Assembly: GCA_035486285.1 (NCBI GenBank)
Contig: DATHNF010000025.1
Coordinates: 1-13,636 of the forward strand
Direction of reading: 5' to 3'
Length of the DNA: 13,636 nucleotides
Source of the DNA: DATHNF01 sp035486285
GTDB lineage: Bacteria; Patescibacteriota; Saccharimonadia; Saccharimonadales; UBA4665
Part shown: one piece after another, positions 6,177-12,720 of the stretch
Position numbering within the stretch: position 1 is the first letter of the stretch
Layout of the letters: the number at the start of each line of letters is the position of its first letter
Notes under the pieces: model-generated
The model's input: only the letters and a program-made list of their open reading frames with translations
Database searches by the model: none
Told to the model about the DNA's origin: nothing
Program-made: the position numbers and the translations under genes

Positions 6177-6612
6177 GGCCAGATTATCTGTAAGCCGGGT
6201 TTTGTCGAGGCTGGTCATCTATCTAGGCCAGCGATTGCTCATTGGCTCAAGCGGTTCTTATGATGAATCCTTAGCGGGAAACTTCAGGCTTTAGGCCTCA
6301 AGAATCCATCTCCTTGCAGTAGGCAGGGTTTACCATTTCTATACGTCACCGCATAGAATTGCGGGCTCTTACCCCGCTCGTTTCACCTTTTCCCCGGATA
6401 AATCCGAGGTAGTTTCGTTTCTGTGGCACTTTCCCTAGGGTCGCCCCCGGTCGCCGTTAGCGACTGCCCTTCCCTGTACTGCCCGGACTTTCCTCGTGGG
6501 CATCTTTGGATACGCTATGGTCGGTGGCTGCAGCCTGTTTTTATTAAACAAAACGAGCTATCACCTCCCCGCGTGGCCAAAGATGCCCACGCGATCAGCC
6601 GATAATCTGGCC
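6177..6612 (-). ncRNA. rnpB: RNase P RNA, bacterial type A
   Basis: The catalytic RNA that trims the 5' leader from tRNA precursors. On the minus strand the universal core GAGGAAAGTCCGGGC is at 6495-6481 and its P4 partner region CCACAGAAACGAAAC near 6427-6413. Helix P1 is a perfect 12-bp pairing between 6612-6601 and 6188-6177 and fixes the ends. A 14-bp helix joins 6590-6577 to 6509-6496, which lies just before the core. The 3' part contains GGTAAACCCTGCC and ends with the conserved region before P1. About 436 nt is a slightly long type A RNA. The promoter start coincides with the first base of P1. No intrinsic terminator follows; the next gene's promoter abuts it. Confidence 0.95.
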
Positions 6613-6618
6613 TATTTC

Positions 6619-6647
6619 ATTATACCACCCCTGTTAATAATTGTCAC
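6619..6647 (-). promoter_or_regulatory. rnpB promoter (extended -10)
   Basis: On minus, GTGACA (6647-6642), 17 bases, then TGG-TATAAT (-10 at 6624-6619). The consensus -10 with a TGn extension predicts a start at about 6612, exactly the first base of helix P1. Confidence 0.85.
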
Positions 6648-6659
6648 TGCAAACAACCC

Positions 6660-6744
6660 TCATCCTGAACTTGTTTCAGGACCTATACGAATGTACACAA
6701 CCCTTGCTTTTATATATGGGATCCCAAAGCAAGTTCAGGATGAC
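6660..6744. repeat. Palindromic interspersed repeat, copy 2
   Basis: The left arm TCATCCTGAACTTGTTTC... (from 6660) and the right arm ...AAGCAAGTTCAGGATGA (to 6743) share a perfect 14-bp inverted stem, with about 35 bases between. The same arms occur at 2273-2366. It fills the gap between the stop of the pterin dehydratase-RNase H gene and the rnpB promoter, so as RNA it could form the 3' hairpin of that mRNA. Confidence 0.75.
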
Positions 6745-6750
6745 GAGACT

Positions 6751-7470
6751 TTAAGCTTTACTCGGGGTGATGCCCAGCTGTTCGTCGAGAGCGCGGTTGA
6801 CGGCAGCGTCGGCCAGTTTATTGAGTTCGCGTGGTACGTGGCTGAAGCTAATGTGTTTGAACTGCTTAGACAGCTGCTTGATGGCGTCATGGATTGGCCA
6901 CAAATCACGGTTACGTATCTTGAAAACGCCCTTCATCTGGTTCACTACCAGCAAGCTGTCCATGTAGACCTCGACTTCCTTGACGCCCATCTTCAGACAC
7001 TCTTCAAGGGCCAGCTTGAGTGAGGTATATTCAGCCTGGTTGTTGGTGGTAATACCGAGATAAACACCTTTGTCGACTAGCACATTATCTTCCATATCGA
7101 GGATTACGAAGCCGCTGGCACTTGGCCCGGGATTGCCGCGTGAGCCGCCGTCGCCGAAGACCTTTACCTTATCGGGGTACGGTTCGACGTCCAGTTTGGG
7201 CGTTGCGTTTTGTTCCAACAAGGCGTCAATCGCCTCGGCCAGCTGGTGATCCTTATCAGTAATCTTCTTGCCGCCTTCATGCGTAATCAGCCAAATCTGC
7301 ACCACGCTCCACTCGTTTTCCCAGCGCGGATGGTGCTGAAATTCTTCAGCCAACTCTGCTACTTCAGTCATAAATTTCCAGGCAGCCTTGAAGTTTTCGA
7401 AGTTGAACTGTTTGTACAGTCCGTGTTTAGTTTCTGTCCACATGCCCTCTATCTTAACATGCCCTGACAT
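6751..7470 (-). CDS. Fusion of pterin-4a-carbinolamine dehydratase and RNase HI
   Basis: A 239-residue protein with two domains. Residues 8-88 are a pterin-4a-carbinolamine dehydratase: the family pattern is complete in EEFQHHPRWENEW (H46, H47) and H64 in the LITHEGG segment, followed by an acidic D. Residues 100-230 are RNase HI, with all four catalytic acids visible: D107 in FGDGGSRGNPGP, E147 in NNQAEYTS, D171 in VYMDSLLVV and D221 in NKLADAAVNRAL. RNase HI cuts RNA in RNA-DNA hybrids; the dehydratase recycles oxidised pterin cofactors. The start at 7470 is uncertain, since an ATG at 7443 also keeps both domains. It lies 6 nt after the upstream membrane-protein gene, so they form an operon. 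The link between the two activities is not obvious. Confidence 0.9.
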   Translation of the reverse strand: MSGHVKIEGMWTETKHGLYKQFNFENFKAAWKFMTEVAELAEEFQHHPRWENEWSVVQIWLITHEGGKKITDKDHQLAEAIDALLEQNATPKLDVEPYPDKVKVFGDGGSRGNPGPSASGFVILDMEDNVLVDKGVYLGITTNNQAEYTSLKLALEECLKMGVKEVEVYMDSLLVVNQMKGVFKIRNRDLWPIHDAIKQLSKQFKHISFSHVPRELNKLADAAVNRALDEQLGITPSKA

Positions 7471-7476
7471 CCTGGA

Positions 7477-7887
7477 TTATTTACGTTTCAGGGTGTGGAG
7501 AATATCGGTGATGCCCTTCAGCTCAGCCATTTGCTCGTCTTGTAGCGTCGCTAAATACGTTAGGGTTTCATGATCAACTTCGGCTTTAGCGTCGTTCTGG
7601 GCTTGGGTCTTGTTCTGGCTCCGTTGCAGCGCCGGCAAAGCCCACCACTGGATCCAACTGCCGGATATAACGCCAAGGGTAATCTTCACCGAGTCAGGCG
7701 CCGGTATGACGATTAGGGGCACTATCAGAGCTATGTCAAAAAGCACCACCGAAGCTAAAACGTGGTTAGTGATCCACTCCAAGAGCAGGTTATTGGCATA
7801 TAAGATCTTGCTTTCCTGCTGCTTCTTAACTTGTGCTTTCTCCTTGAGAATGTCTTCCGGGTGCTTCACATGGGCATGTGGTTTCAT
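7477..7887 (-). CDS. Two-helix membrane protein with C-terminal coiled coil (DUF1003-like layout)
   Basis: A 136-residue protein. An N-terminal charged stretch (MKPHAHVKHPEDILKEKAQV) is followed by two hydrophobic helices near residues 42-62 and 66-86, and then a charged helix (NKTQAQNDAKAEVDHETLTY, then LQDEQMAELKGITDIL). The layout of paired helices, then QN-rich helix, recalls DUF1003 and low-affinity iron-permease-type proteins, but this is only a visual resemblance. The ATG has no Shine-Dalgarno; instead TGG-TATATT lies six bases before it, so a leaderless start is likely. It is the first gene of an operon with the dehydratase-RNase H fusion. Confidence 0.7.
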   Translation of the reverse strand: MKPHAHVKHPEDILKEKAQVKKQQESKILYANNLLLEWITNHVLASVVLFDIALIVPLIVIPAPDSVKITLGVISGSWIQWWALPALQRSQNKTQAQNDAKAEVDHETLTYLATLQDEQMAELKGITDILHTLKRK

Positions 7888-7893
7888 ACCAGT

Positions 7894-7899
7894 AATATA
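7894..7899 (-). promoter_or_regulatory. Extended -10 for a leaderless start at 7887
   Basis: On minus, TGG-TATATT is followed by six bases (actggt) and the ATG. It has the same TGG extension as the rnpB promoter. No good -35 is seen, as is common for extended -10 promoters. Confidence 0.5.
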
Positions 7900-8170
7900 C
7901 CACGTCCGTCAATTGTCATCTGGTCGGGCGAAGGCGAATTGCCCCGAACCTGACTTTACTAGCTTACTACACTATCTTAAAAAGGGTTGGGACACTGAGG
8001 TTTTTGAAAAAAGCACTAAGCCAGTTCTAGCGGGAATTAGTACAAACAACCTGAACAATGCCCGTTCGGGTAGCGTTTACAATTACTAGACCAAACACCT
8101 GTAAAAGCCGTAATCAAATGCTCAATAAACAATGTAGTTTATATTAAGCAACGCTTGTTTGAACTAATAG
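7900..8170. other. Intergenic left flank of the accessory island
   Basis: About 270 bases without a supported gene. A plus-strand open frame crosses from inside the neighbouring minus gene and ends at 8089, but has no start signal here. There are a small palindrome CCCGTTCGGG (8061-8070) and a 6-bp inverted repeat (ATAAAC 8125-8130 with GTTTAT 8137-8142) downstream of the REC gene. The composition changes from GC-richer to AT-richer in this stretch, so the left end of the element may lie here. I could not find a clear direct repeat shared with 11724-11805. Confidence 0.4.
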
Positions 8171-9067
8171 CTAAACGCTAGGTCGTTCCACGCCAAGGCT
8201 TTGCCAGTAACTATCTGGAACCTCTGAAAGTGCTGCAATAGAAATCTTGTCGGTCTTACCGCCATTAGCTAAATCGCTGCCCCAGGAGCTTTTAACAACT
8301 CTGCCTGAGTGACTTATGGCGTAGACATACTCGCCAGCTTGGACAAGAGCCTTTACTGTATGTGAGTCCACTTTGATGTAGCCATCTTCAACACCTTGCC
8401 AGTCGCCAGCTTTGGTAACAAAACCTTCTAGGCTTACTTCTGTTGGAGTAGTTACTTCGTCAGTGTAAGTCACGGTTTCTTCTTCACCTTCTTTTTTTGT
8501 CTCTGTGACAGCAAGAAAGTGTACTTTTACGGTTGGATTATCTTCGGGCTTAATAACGTGCTTCATCATCTCACCGAATCGGAAGCCACCACTCCAATCC
8601 ATGCGTTCTAAACTTCCTTCACTAAGGTAAAGAGGCTCAGCAGGGTGTGGTGCAAGGAAGTCAGCCCAACGAGTCGCCGCTTCTTCTTCGTAAGTTTTGT
8701 CTAGATTACCTCCTGTAGCATAGGCAACGTCAGAGCGGCTGTCTATTGAAGAACCAATAGCAACCGCCCCAATGCCATCATTGGAGTCTACTCGGTGAAG
8801 AACACCTCGCCTGAACCCATCAAGAAAAATGTATTGACCGTCTGTGCCGTGACGATCATGCTCATCTAGGTTACCGTCAATTAAAACGGTATTAGCATTA
8901 CCAACGCTTACTGGGAACTCAGGGTCATTAACAACTCCATGTGCGTCTTCTCTATTATTAACAGTTCCCACGACTTGCCCACCGTTAGTTTCAACAAACT
9001 CTGTCAGTCGCTCTAATTTACGAGCGTCATCTTCAATAATAAAAACTCTAGCCTCAGTAGGTTTCAT
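8171..9067 (-). CDS. Response-regulator receiver (REC) domain protein with unrecognised C-terminal domain
   Basis: A 298-residue protein. Residues 5-130 look like a REC domain: ARVFIIEDD supplies the acidic pair D13/D14, TVLIDGNL the phosphoacceptor D64, AVAIGSS the Ser at 106/107, and ATGGNLDKTY the conserved Lys124. Spacing is somewhat stretched (insert around residues 65-80). The remaining 170 residues contain LYLSEGSLERMDWSGGFRFG, an acidic stretch ETKKEGEEETVTYTDE, and a beta-rich end (EYVYAISHSGRVVKSSWGS). They do not match an output domain I know. The ATG at 9067 has AAAGGAG nine bases upstream. It is transcribed away from the HTH gene and the recombinase. No histidine kinase is visible nearby. 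A regulator of the mobile element is a guess. Confidence 0.75.
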   Translation of the reverse strand: MKPTEARVFIIEDDARKLERLTEFVETNGGQVVGTVNNREDAHGVVNDPEFPVSVGNANTVLIDGNLDEHDRHGTDGQYIFLDGFRRGVLHRVDSNDGIGAVAIGSSIDSRSDVAYATGGNLDKTYEEEAATRWADFLAPHPAEPLYLSEGSLERMDWSGGFRFGEMMKHVIKPEDNPTVKVHFLAVTETKKEGEEETVTYTDEVTTPTEVSLEGFVTKAGDWQGVEDGYIKVDSHTVKALVQAGEYVYAISHSGRVVKSSWGSDLANGGKTDKISIAALSEVPDSYWQSLGVERPSV

Positions 9068-9169
9068 CTAAAAGCGTCTCCTTTTGCGCATATTCTACCA
9101 CATAATCAACTAACACGCTACCTTATCATTAGCTATTCTTAGCGATTACTATCACCCACAATAGTATGT

Positions 9170-9598
9170 ATGAACAAAAATCCAACTGGCAGACCAACCG
9201 TTATGACCAAGACCACTGTCTCAAAACTGGAACAGGCTCTCAAAGACGGCTTTAGCGTTGAAATGGCTTGCCATGTATCTGGTATTAGTCGTAGCACCTA
9301 TTACGCCCACTTGCAGACGGATACTGAGTTTATGAACAAAATGACACTAGCTCAATCGTGGGCTACGGAACGTGCAAAGCAGGTTGTTATCCAAGCTATT
9401 GATAAAGGCAACCTAAAAGCTGCTCAGTGGTGGCTAGAACGTAAATCTAGAACTGAGTTCAGCCTTAACCCACCACCATTTGCTCAGGGTAATGATGATA
9501 GCGACTTCGTAAACCAGTATTTTGACGGCAATCAAGAAAAGTTCTTGGACTTTATGTCGCAGACTATTGAAGCCATGCGAGAGCCTAATAAATCGTAG
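9170..9598 (+). CDS. Phage terminase small subunit-like HTH protein
   Basis: A 142-residue protein. It begins NKNPTGRPTVMTKTTVSKL and has a helix-turn-helix at about residues 27-47 (GFSVEMACHVSGISRSTYY), then LQTDTEFMNKMTLAQSWATE and AIDKGNLKAAQWWLERKS, the usual pattern of phage small terminase-like (phBC6A51-type) proteins. These bind DNA; in phages they recognise packaging sites. No large terminase is in the window, so it may serve as a DNA-binding protein of an integrative element. The acidic, hydrophobic tail (FVNQYFDGNQEKFLDFMSQT) is typical of a protein-protein contact. Start signals are weak: no clear Shine-Dalgarno precedes the ATG at 9170. It is divergent from the REC gene with about 100 bases between. 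Confidence 0.75.
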   Translation: MNKNPTGRPTVMTKTTVSKLEQALKDGFSVEMACHVSGISRSTYYAHLQTDTEFMNKMTLAQSWATERAKQVVIQAIDKGNLKAAQWWLERKSRTEFSLNPPPFAQGNDDSDFVNQYFDGNQEKFLDFMSQTIEAMREPNKS

Positions 9599-9646
9599 TA
9601 AATAATATACCAAAAATATTTGCAAAGCACCATAGTAAGTATTACC

Positions 9647-9802
9647 ATGAGCTTAATATTTGGTGAGAGCTGGACACAGCTACTAAAACAAATACGTTCG
9701 TTAGGTTAGTTGGGAGATAGAATAATAGGTCTAGTTAGTACGTTAACAGCAGCAGTTCTATTATCGTCCACGCAGATTGCAACATAAGAAACCTGCTCTT
9801 AA
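9647..9802 (+). pseudogene. Possible degraded 5' part of the ORF at 9806
   Basis: In the same frame as the 59-residue ORF, ATG 9647 opens a 20-codon stretch (MSLIFGESWTQLLKQIRSLG), then TAG 9707, then 25 codons with a hydrophobic segment (RIIGLVSTLTAAVLLSST), then TAA 9785 and TAA 9800. Continuity of one frame over about 113 codons with three stops is compatible with a broken gene, but short stretches like these also arise by chance. No other feature is seen in 9599-9805. Confidence 0.25.
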
Positions 9803-9805
9803 TGT

Positions 9806-9985
9806 GTGCAGCAATCAACCGAAACACCAGTTACAAAAACGTTACCCTCTAATGAAGAAGCAGAGGTTGGTTTAGTGTTGTCTGAGCTTATGAAGGTTCT
9901 GGAAGCAGTTGACGCAAACGACCCTAAAGCAAAGCTTAATGAAACTAGCATATCTGATAATAACGGGGGTCGTATCCTGCTGTAA
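9806..9985 (+). CDS. 59-residue acidic ORF upstream of the recombinase
   Basis: An open frame with GTG start at 9806 (in-frame TAA just upstream at 9800), reading VQQSTETPVTKTLPSNEEAE, then GLVLSELMKVLEAVDANDPK and LNETSISDNNGGRILL. The acidic, amphipathic middle looks like a real small protein and the codon choice fits its neighbours. No Shine-Dalgarno is visible before the GTG; an internal ATG at 9890 is another possible start. The stop is 16 nt before the recombinase ATG, so the two are probably co-transcribed. Small partners beside serine integrases sometimes act as directionality factors, but nothing here shows that. Confidence 0.5.
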   Translation: MQQSTETPVTKTLPSNEEAEVGLVLSELMKVLEAVDANDPKAKLNETSISDNNGGRILL

Positions 9986-10001
9986 GGTGTAAACTGTTGA
10001 T

Positions 10002-11723
10002 ATGGACGAAGACCAAGAAGCACAGCTAGACGTTACTACACTAAAATATGGTCTTTATCTCCGTAAAAGTACAGACGATAAGGAGCGGCAGCAACGGTCA
10101 ATACCCGACCAGCAAATTGAATGTGAGGAACTTGCAGCTAAAATGGGCTTGCACTTAGTTGAGCCATACTACGAAGACCACGGTTCAGCAAAAATACCTA
10201 ATAATCCTAAACGAGGACGATTTTACGACTTACTTAATGACCTGAGAGCTGGGAAGCTAGACGGGATAATGGCATGGCACCCCGATAGACTTGCCCGAAA
10301 CATGGTAGACGGTGGTGAGCTTTTCAACCTTATAGACCAGAAAAACCTTAAAGACCTAAAGTTCGTAACACACTATTACACCAATAACGCCAGTGGGAAG
10401 ATGTTGTTGGGTATATCTTTTACTCTAGCTACCTACTACTCCGCTAACCTATCGGATAATGTGAAGCGTGGGCATAGGCATGGCTTCAAGGAAGGTAGGT
10501 CTTCAGGTACACCCAAACATGGATATATACGAACTGAGCAAGGAACCTATGAGCCAGACGGCAAGAACTTTGAACTTGTTGTTGAAGCATGGCAGATGAG
10601 AAAACGAGGTATCGGTTTACGAGATATAGCTAAATACATGAACGACAACGGCTATGCCCGCATCATTAAAGATAAAAAGTCTAAACGTTTCGGTGAAAAG
10701 ATTTACATGAGCTACCAGATTTTAAGCGAAGTGTTCAAAGACCCGTTTTACTTTGGATTACTAATTCAAACTAAAAAGTCTATTAACCTAAAAGAAGCCT
10801 ACGAGTTCCAAGAAGCGGTAAGCGAAGACGATTACAACGAGGTACAACGGCTTGGTAGGGCTACTATTTCACCACTGGTTCGTAATAGACGCATGACCTT
10901 CTATCCGCTTCGGGGAATGGTTAAATGCACCTATTGTGGTCATAACATGGCTGCTGGGGCTTCCAAAAGTCAACACGGAAGTCGTTACCTATATTATCGT
11001 TGCACCACTACTGGCTGTACCCGTAAAAAGAAGTCAATTAGAGCCATTGAGATTTTCAAGTTTATATACAAGCTATTAGAAGGTGGTGTTGAACTGACTG
11101 AGGACGACTACCAGTATTATTACAACCATTTGACTAGTCAGGCTAGCAAAGAGCAGGTCAAAATCCAGACGGAGATTAACAGCAAAGAAGGTGCCTTAAA
11201 AGCCACCAAGCGGAAGGTCAATGACATAGGCTTGAAGATAATTAACTATGCTCAGGATAGTCCAGTCTGGAAGGTTAATAATGAGCAACTACTGAAGCTA
11301 GAAGAAGACCGTAAAGACCTTGAAAAGCAAATTAAGGAACTAAAAGAAGCCCGAACTGACCCCGAAAAAGATGTACTAAGCATAGAACAGTTTTTGAACT
11401 TAGCTAAAAATGCGGGTTCTAAGGTGAAGGCAGCGAATGAGGTTGGTAAAGACCATATATGTCGGATAATCCTTTTGAACCTTGTCGTTGATGAGCAAAA
11501 AGTGGTTGATTATCACCTTACAAAAGCGTTTGCAAAGCTAAAAGAACTTCAATCTGTCCGTCATGGTCGAGTTGGAGCGATTAACCTTGAACAGCTCGAC
11601 ACACTCCTATTATCACTCAAGACCTACTGGGATTATACCAATAACATGGGCTTGTTAGAGACTATTAAAACCTTCGATAAACAGCCGGCCAATCACGATT
11701 ACGAGCTTGCATACGAACTATAA
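10002..11723 (+). CDS. Large serine recombinase (site-specific integrase)
   Basis: A 573-residue protein with the full large-serine-recombinase order. The N-terminal catalytic domain (about 15-165) has YLRKSTDD with R21 and nucleophile S23, SIPDQQIECEELA, and WHPDRLARN with R96 and R99. The recombinase DNA-binding domain (about 185-300) has GIGLRDIAKYMNDNGYAR and FKDPFYFGLL. The zinc ribbon has C309, C312, C334 and C339 (KCTYCGHNM and RCTTTGC). A long coiled coil (about 380-455) follows. These enzymes join attP and attB by a covalent serine intermediate. The ATG at 10002 has AAGGTG 12 bases upstream, and TAAACT six bases upstream that could be a leaderless -10. Length and key residues indicate an intact enzyme. 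Confidence 0.95.
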   Translation: MDEDQEAQLDVTTLKYGLYLRKSTDDKERQQRSIPDQQIECEELAAKMGLHLVEPYYEDHGSAKIPNNPKRGRFYDLLNDLRAGKLDGIMAWHPDRLARNMVDGGELFNLIDQKNLKDLKFVTHYYTNNASGKMLLGISFTLATYYSANLSDNVKRGHRHGFKEGRSSGTPKHGYIRTEQGTYEPDGKNFELVVEAWQMRKRGIGLRDIAKYMNDNGYARIIKDKKSKRFGEKIYMSYQILSEVFKDPFYFGLLIQTKKSINLKEAYEFQEAVSEDDYNEVQRLGRATISPLVRNRRMTFYPLRGMVKCTYCGHNMAAGASKSQHGSRYLYYRCTTTGCTRKKKSIRAIEIFKFIYKLLEGGVELTEDDYQYYYNHLTSQASKEQVKIQTEINSKEGALKATKRKVNDIGLKIINYAQDSPVWKVNNEQLLKLEEDRKDLEKQIKELKEARTDPEKDVLSIEQFLNLAKNAGSKVKAANEVGKDHICRIILLNLVVDEQKVVDYHLTKAFAKLKELQSVRHGRVGAINLEQLDTLLLSLKTYWDYTNNMGLLETIKTFDKQPANHDYELAYEL

Positions 11724-11750
11724 CGGAGGTAATCATAAATTTTTATTAGA

Positions 11751-11771
11751 TAACGGTGCAAGGACTTGAAC
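11751..11771 (-). other. Short tRNA-3'-end-like stretch, candidate attachment site remnant
   Basis: On minus, GTTCAAGTCCTTGCACCGTTA reads like a T-loop (TTCAAGT), a 3' T-stem (CCTTG), a 7-base acceptor strand and a discriminator base. The 5' side does not pair as a T-stem and no tRNA body is present. It lies 28 bases past the recombinase stop, where an att site would be expected. The resemblance may be chance. Confidence 0.25.
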
Positions 11772-11790
11772 AACTGCGCTGTTTGAGACA

Positions 11791-11799
11791 TGTTAATAT
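11791..11799 (+). promoter_or_regulatory. Extended -10 for a leaderless start at 11806
   Basis: TGT-TAATAT (hexamer 11794-11799) is followed by six bases (gactac) and the ATG at 11806. No Shine-Dalgarno is present. The geometry is the same as at 7887 and 1007. Confidence 0.5.
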
Positions 11800-11805
11800 G
11801 ACTAC

Positions 11806-12054
11806 ATGAATAAGCATATGCTTACAGAGTCAGTCGGGTGGTATGGGGCGGCTGCCATTCTCTTGGCTTATGCGTTAGTGAGTTTTAAGGTTATCCCTGC
11901 CAGTGGGTACGCCTACCAACTCCTTAACCTTTCAGGGGCTATAGGCATTGCTACTATCTCAATCGTCAAAAAAGCTCAACAACCGGCAGTACTTAATACC
12001 GTATGGGCAATCATTGCCTTTATAGCCATTGTCGGTTTGCTAATACATCACTAA
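11806..12054 (+). CDS. CBU_0592-like small membrane protein
   Basis: An 82-residue protein with three hydrophobic segments: near 8-27 (GWYGAAAILLAYALVSFKVI), 32-50 (GYAYQLLNLSGAIGIATIS) and 62-80 (VLNTVWAIIAFIAIVGLLI). The pattern GxxGxxxxLxAYxLxS, then YxLxNLxGAxxL, is that of CBU_0592-like membrane proteins, widespread and of unknown function. The short length is normal. It begins with the extended -10 described above and no Shine-Dalgarno. It converges with the PQ-loop-like gene, with 22 nt between stops and a weak 6-bp hairpin (12067-12081) over the join. Confidence 0.8.
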   Translation: MNKHMLTESVGWYGAAAILLAYALVSFKVIPASGYAYQLLNLSGAIGIATISIVKKAQQPAVLNTVWAIIAFIAIVGLLIHH

Positions 12055-12076
12055 GGTCATACGAGACTTAGTGGGA

Positions 12077-12670
12077 CTAAGCTTTAGCTGTTGTTTTTAT
12101 TTGGCGTGGCCAAAGAATGAGAGCGCTAATAATAATTGTTACGAGCATAATATAAAGCGGAAAGCCCCAATTTGAGAAGGTCCAAATTTTAATAGTTAAC
12201 AGAGTAATTCCTGCACCAATAATGCTTGTTACGAACGCACCTGCGCTCTCTGATTTGGGGTGGTGATAAGACTTTATAATTGTTGGAATTGCCGCAAACA
12301 AGTCAGCCAGAATACTAAAGAATATGGCCACGTTGCCCTTGCCAGTCACAGCCCACAGTATCAAAGCCAGCACAGATACGCTGCCGCAAAAAATATCAAA
12401 CCGAGTCAACTTCCAGTAAGCCTTACGGTTAGCAAACGAGGCTATTACAACCAGGACCGGTCCAAAACCTACGGCAAAGGTCAGTAAACTAACCCGAAAA
12501 CTCGTATGCTGTACCAGCTCGGCAGTAAAAGCTATAAGTGGCGCTATGGCCCAGAGTAGCCAAGAGACTCTATTGGGCTGGGTCTTTGTTTTGAGTGTAT
12601 CAAGGGCGTAACTGGCGCTGCCTGCGATAGGTAATAGAGCTGCCAGTATTGCGAAGTTTTGGTTTAACAT
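12077..12670 (-). CDS. PQ-loop-like polytopic membrane protein
   Basis: A 197-residue protein with about six to seven hydrophobic helices and very short loops. Two conserved-looking loops stand out: TKTQPNRVSWLLWAIAP near residues 29-45, and LADLFAAIPTIIKSYHHPKS near 121-140. The QPNRVSW and AAIPT/P-containing helix-loop pairs recall PQ-loop/SWEET-type transporters, in which two such triplets form a small-molecule carrier. The substrate cannot be told. The ATG at 12670 has TGT-TATACT nine bases upstream and no Shine-Dalgarno, so it is probably leaderless. It shares a 50-bp divergent promoter region with the DUF5677-like gene. Confidence 0.75.
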   Translation of the reverse strand: MLNQNFAILAALLPIAGSASYALDTLKTKTQPNRVSWLLWAIAPLIAFTAELVQHTSFRVSLLTFAVGFGPVLVVIASFANRKAYWKLTRFDIFCGSVSVLALILWAVTGKGNVAIFFSILADLFAAIPTIIKSYHHPKSESAGAFVTSIIGAGITLLTIKIWTFSNWGFPLYIMLVTIIISALILWPRQIKTTAKA

Positions 12671-12679
12671 CTACACGTT

Positions 12680-12713
12680 AGTATAACAAAACGGTCATAA
12701 ACAGGGGTATAAT
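12680..12713. promoter_or_regulatory. Back-to-back -10 elements in a 50-bp divergent intergenic region
   Basis: On minus, TGT-TATACT (hexamer 12685-12680) drives the PQ-loop-like gene at 12670. On plus, TATAAT (12708-12713) is seven bases before ATG 12721. Both starts fall within a few bases of the start codons. The two promoters must overlap in polymerase footprint and so probably compete. Confidence 0.55.
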
Positions 12714-12720
12714 AGATTAT

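Larger units (their letters stand above)
8171..11723. mobile_element. Probable small integrative element (boundaries unknown)
   Basis: A block of AT-richer genes between host-type genes: REC-domain protein, terminase-small-subunit-like HTH protein, a short ORF and a large serine recombinase. The recombinase at one edge is what marks it as integrative. Outer limits are inferred from gene order and composition; attachment sites are not proven. Confidence 0.55.

Noticed and set aside
6134..6218. N-terminal extension of the 90-residue membrane protein to an ATG at 6218
   Set aside because: It would lie within the 3' end of RNase P RNA, and the promoter at 6144-6172 would be inside the coding region.
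7610..8089. Plus-strand open frame extending past the membrane protein gene into the intergenic region
   Set aside because: Most of it is opposite a supported gene. The last 40 codons look passably protein-like but lack a start and a recognisable family.
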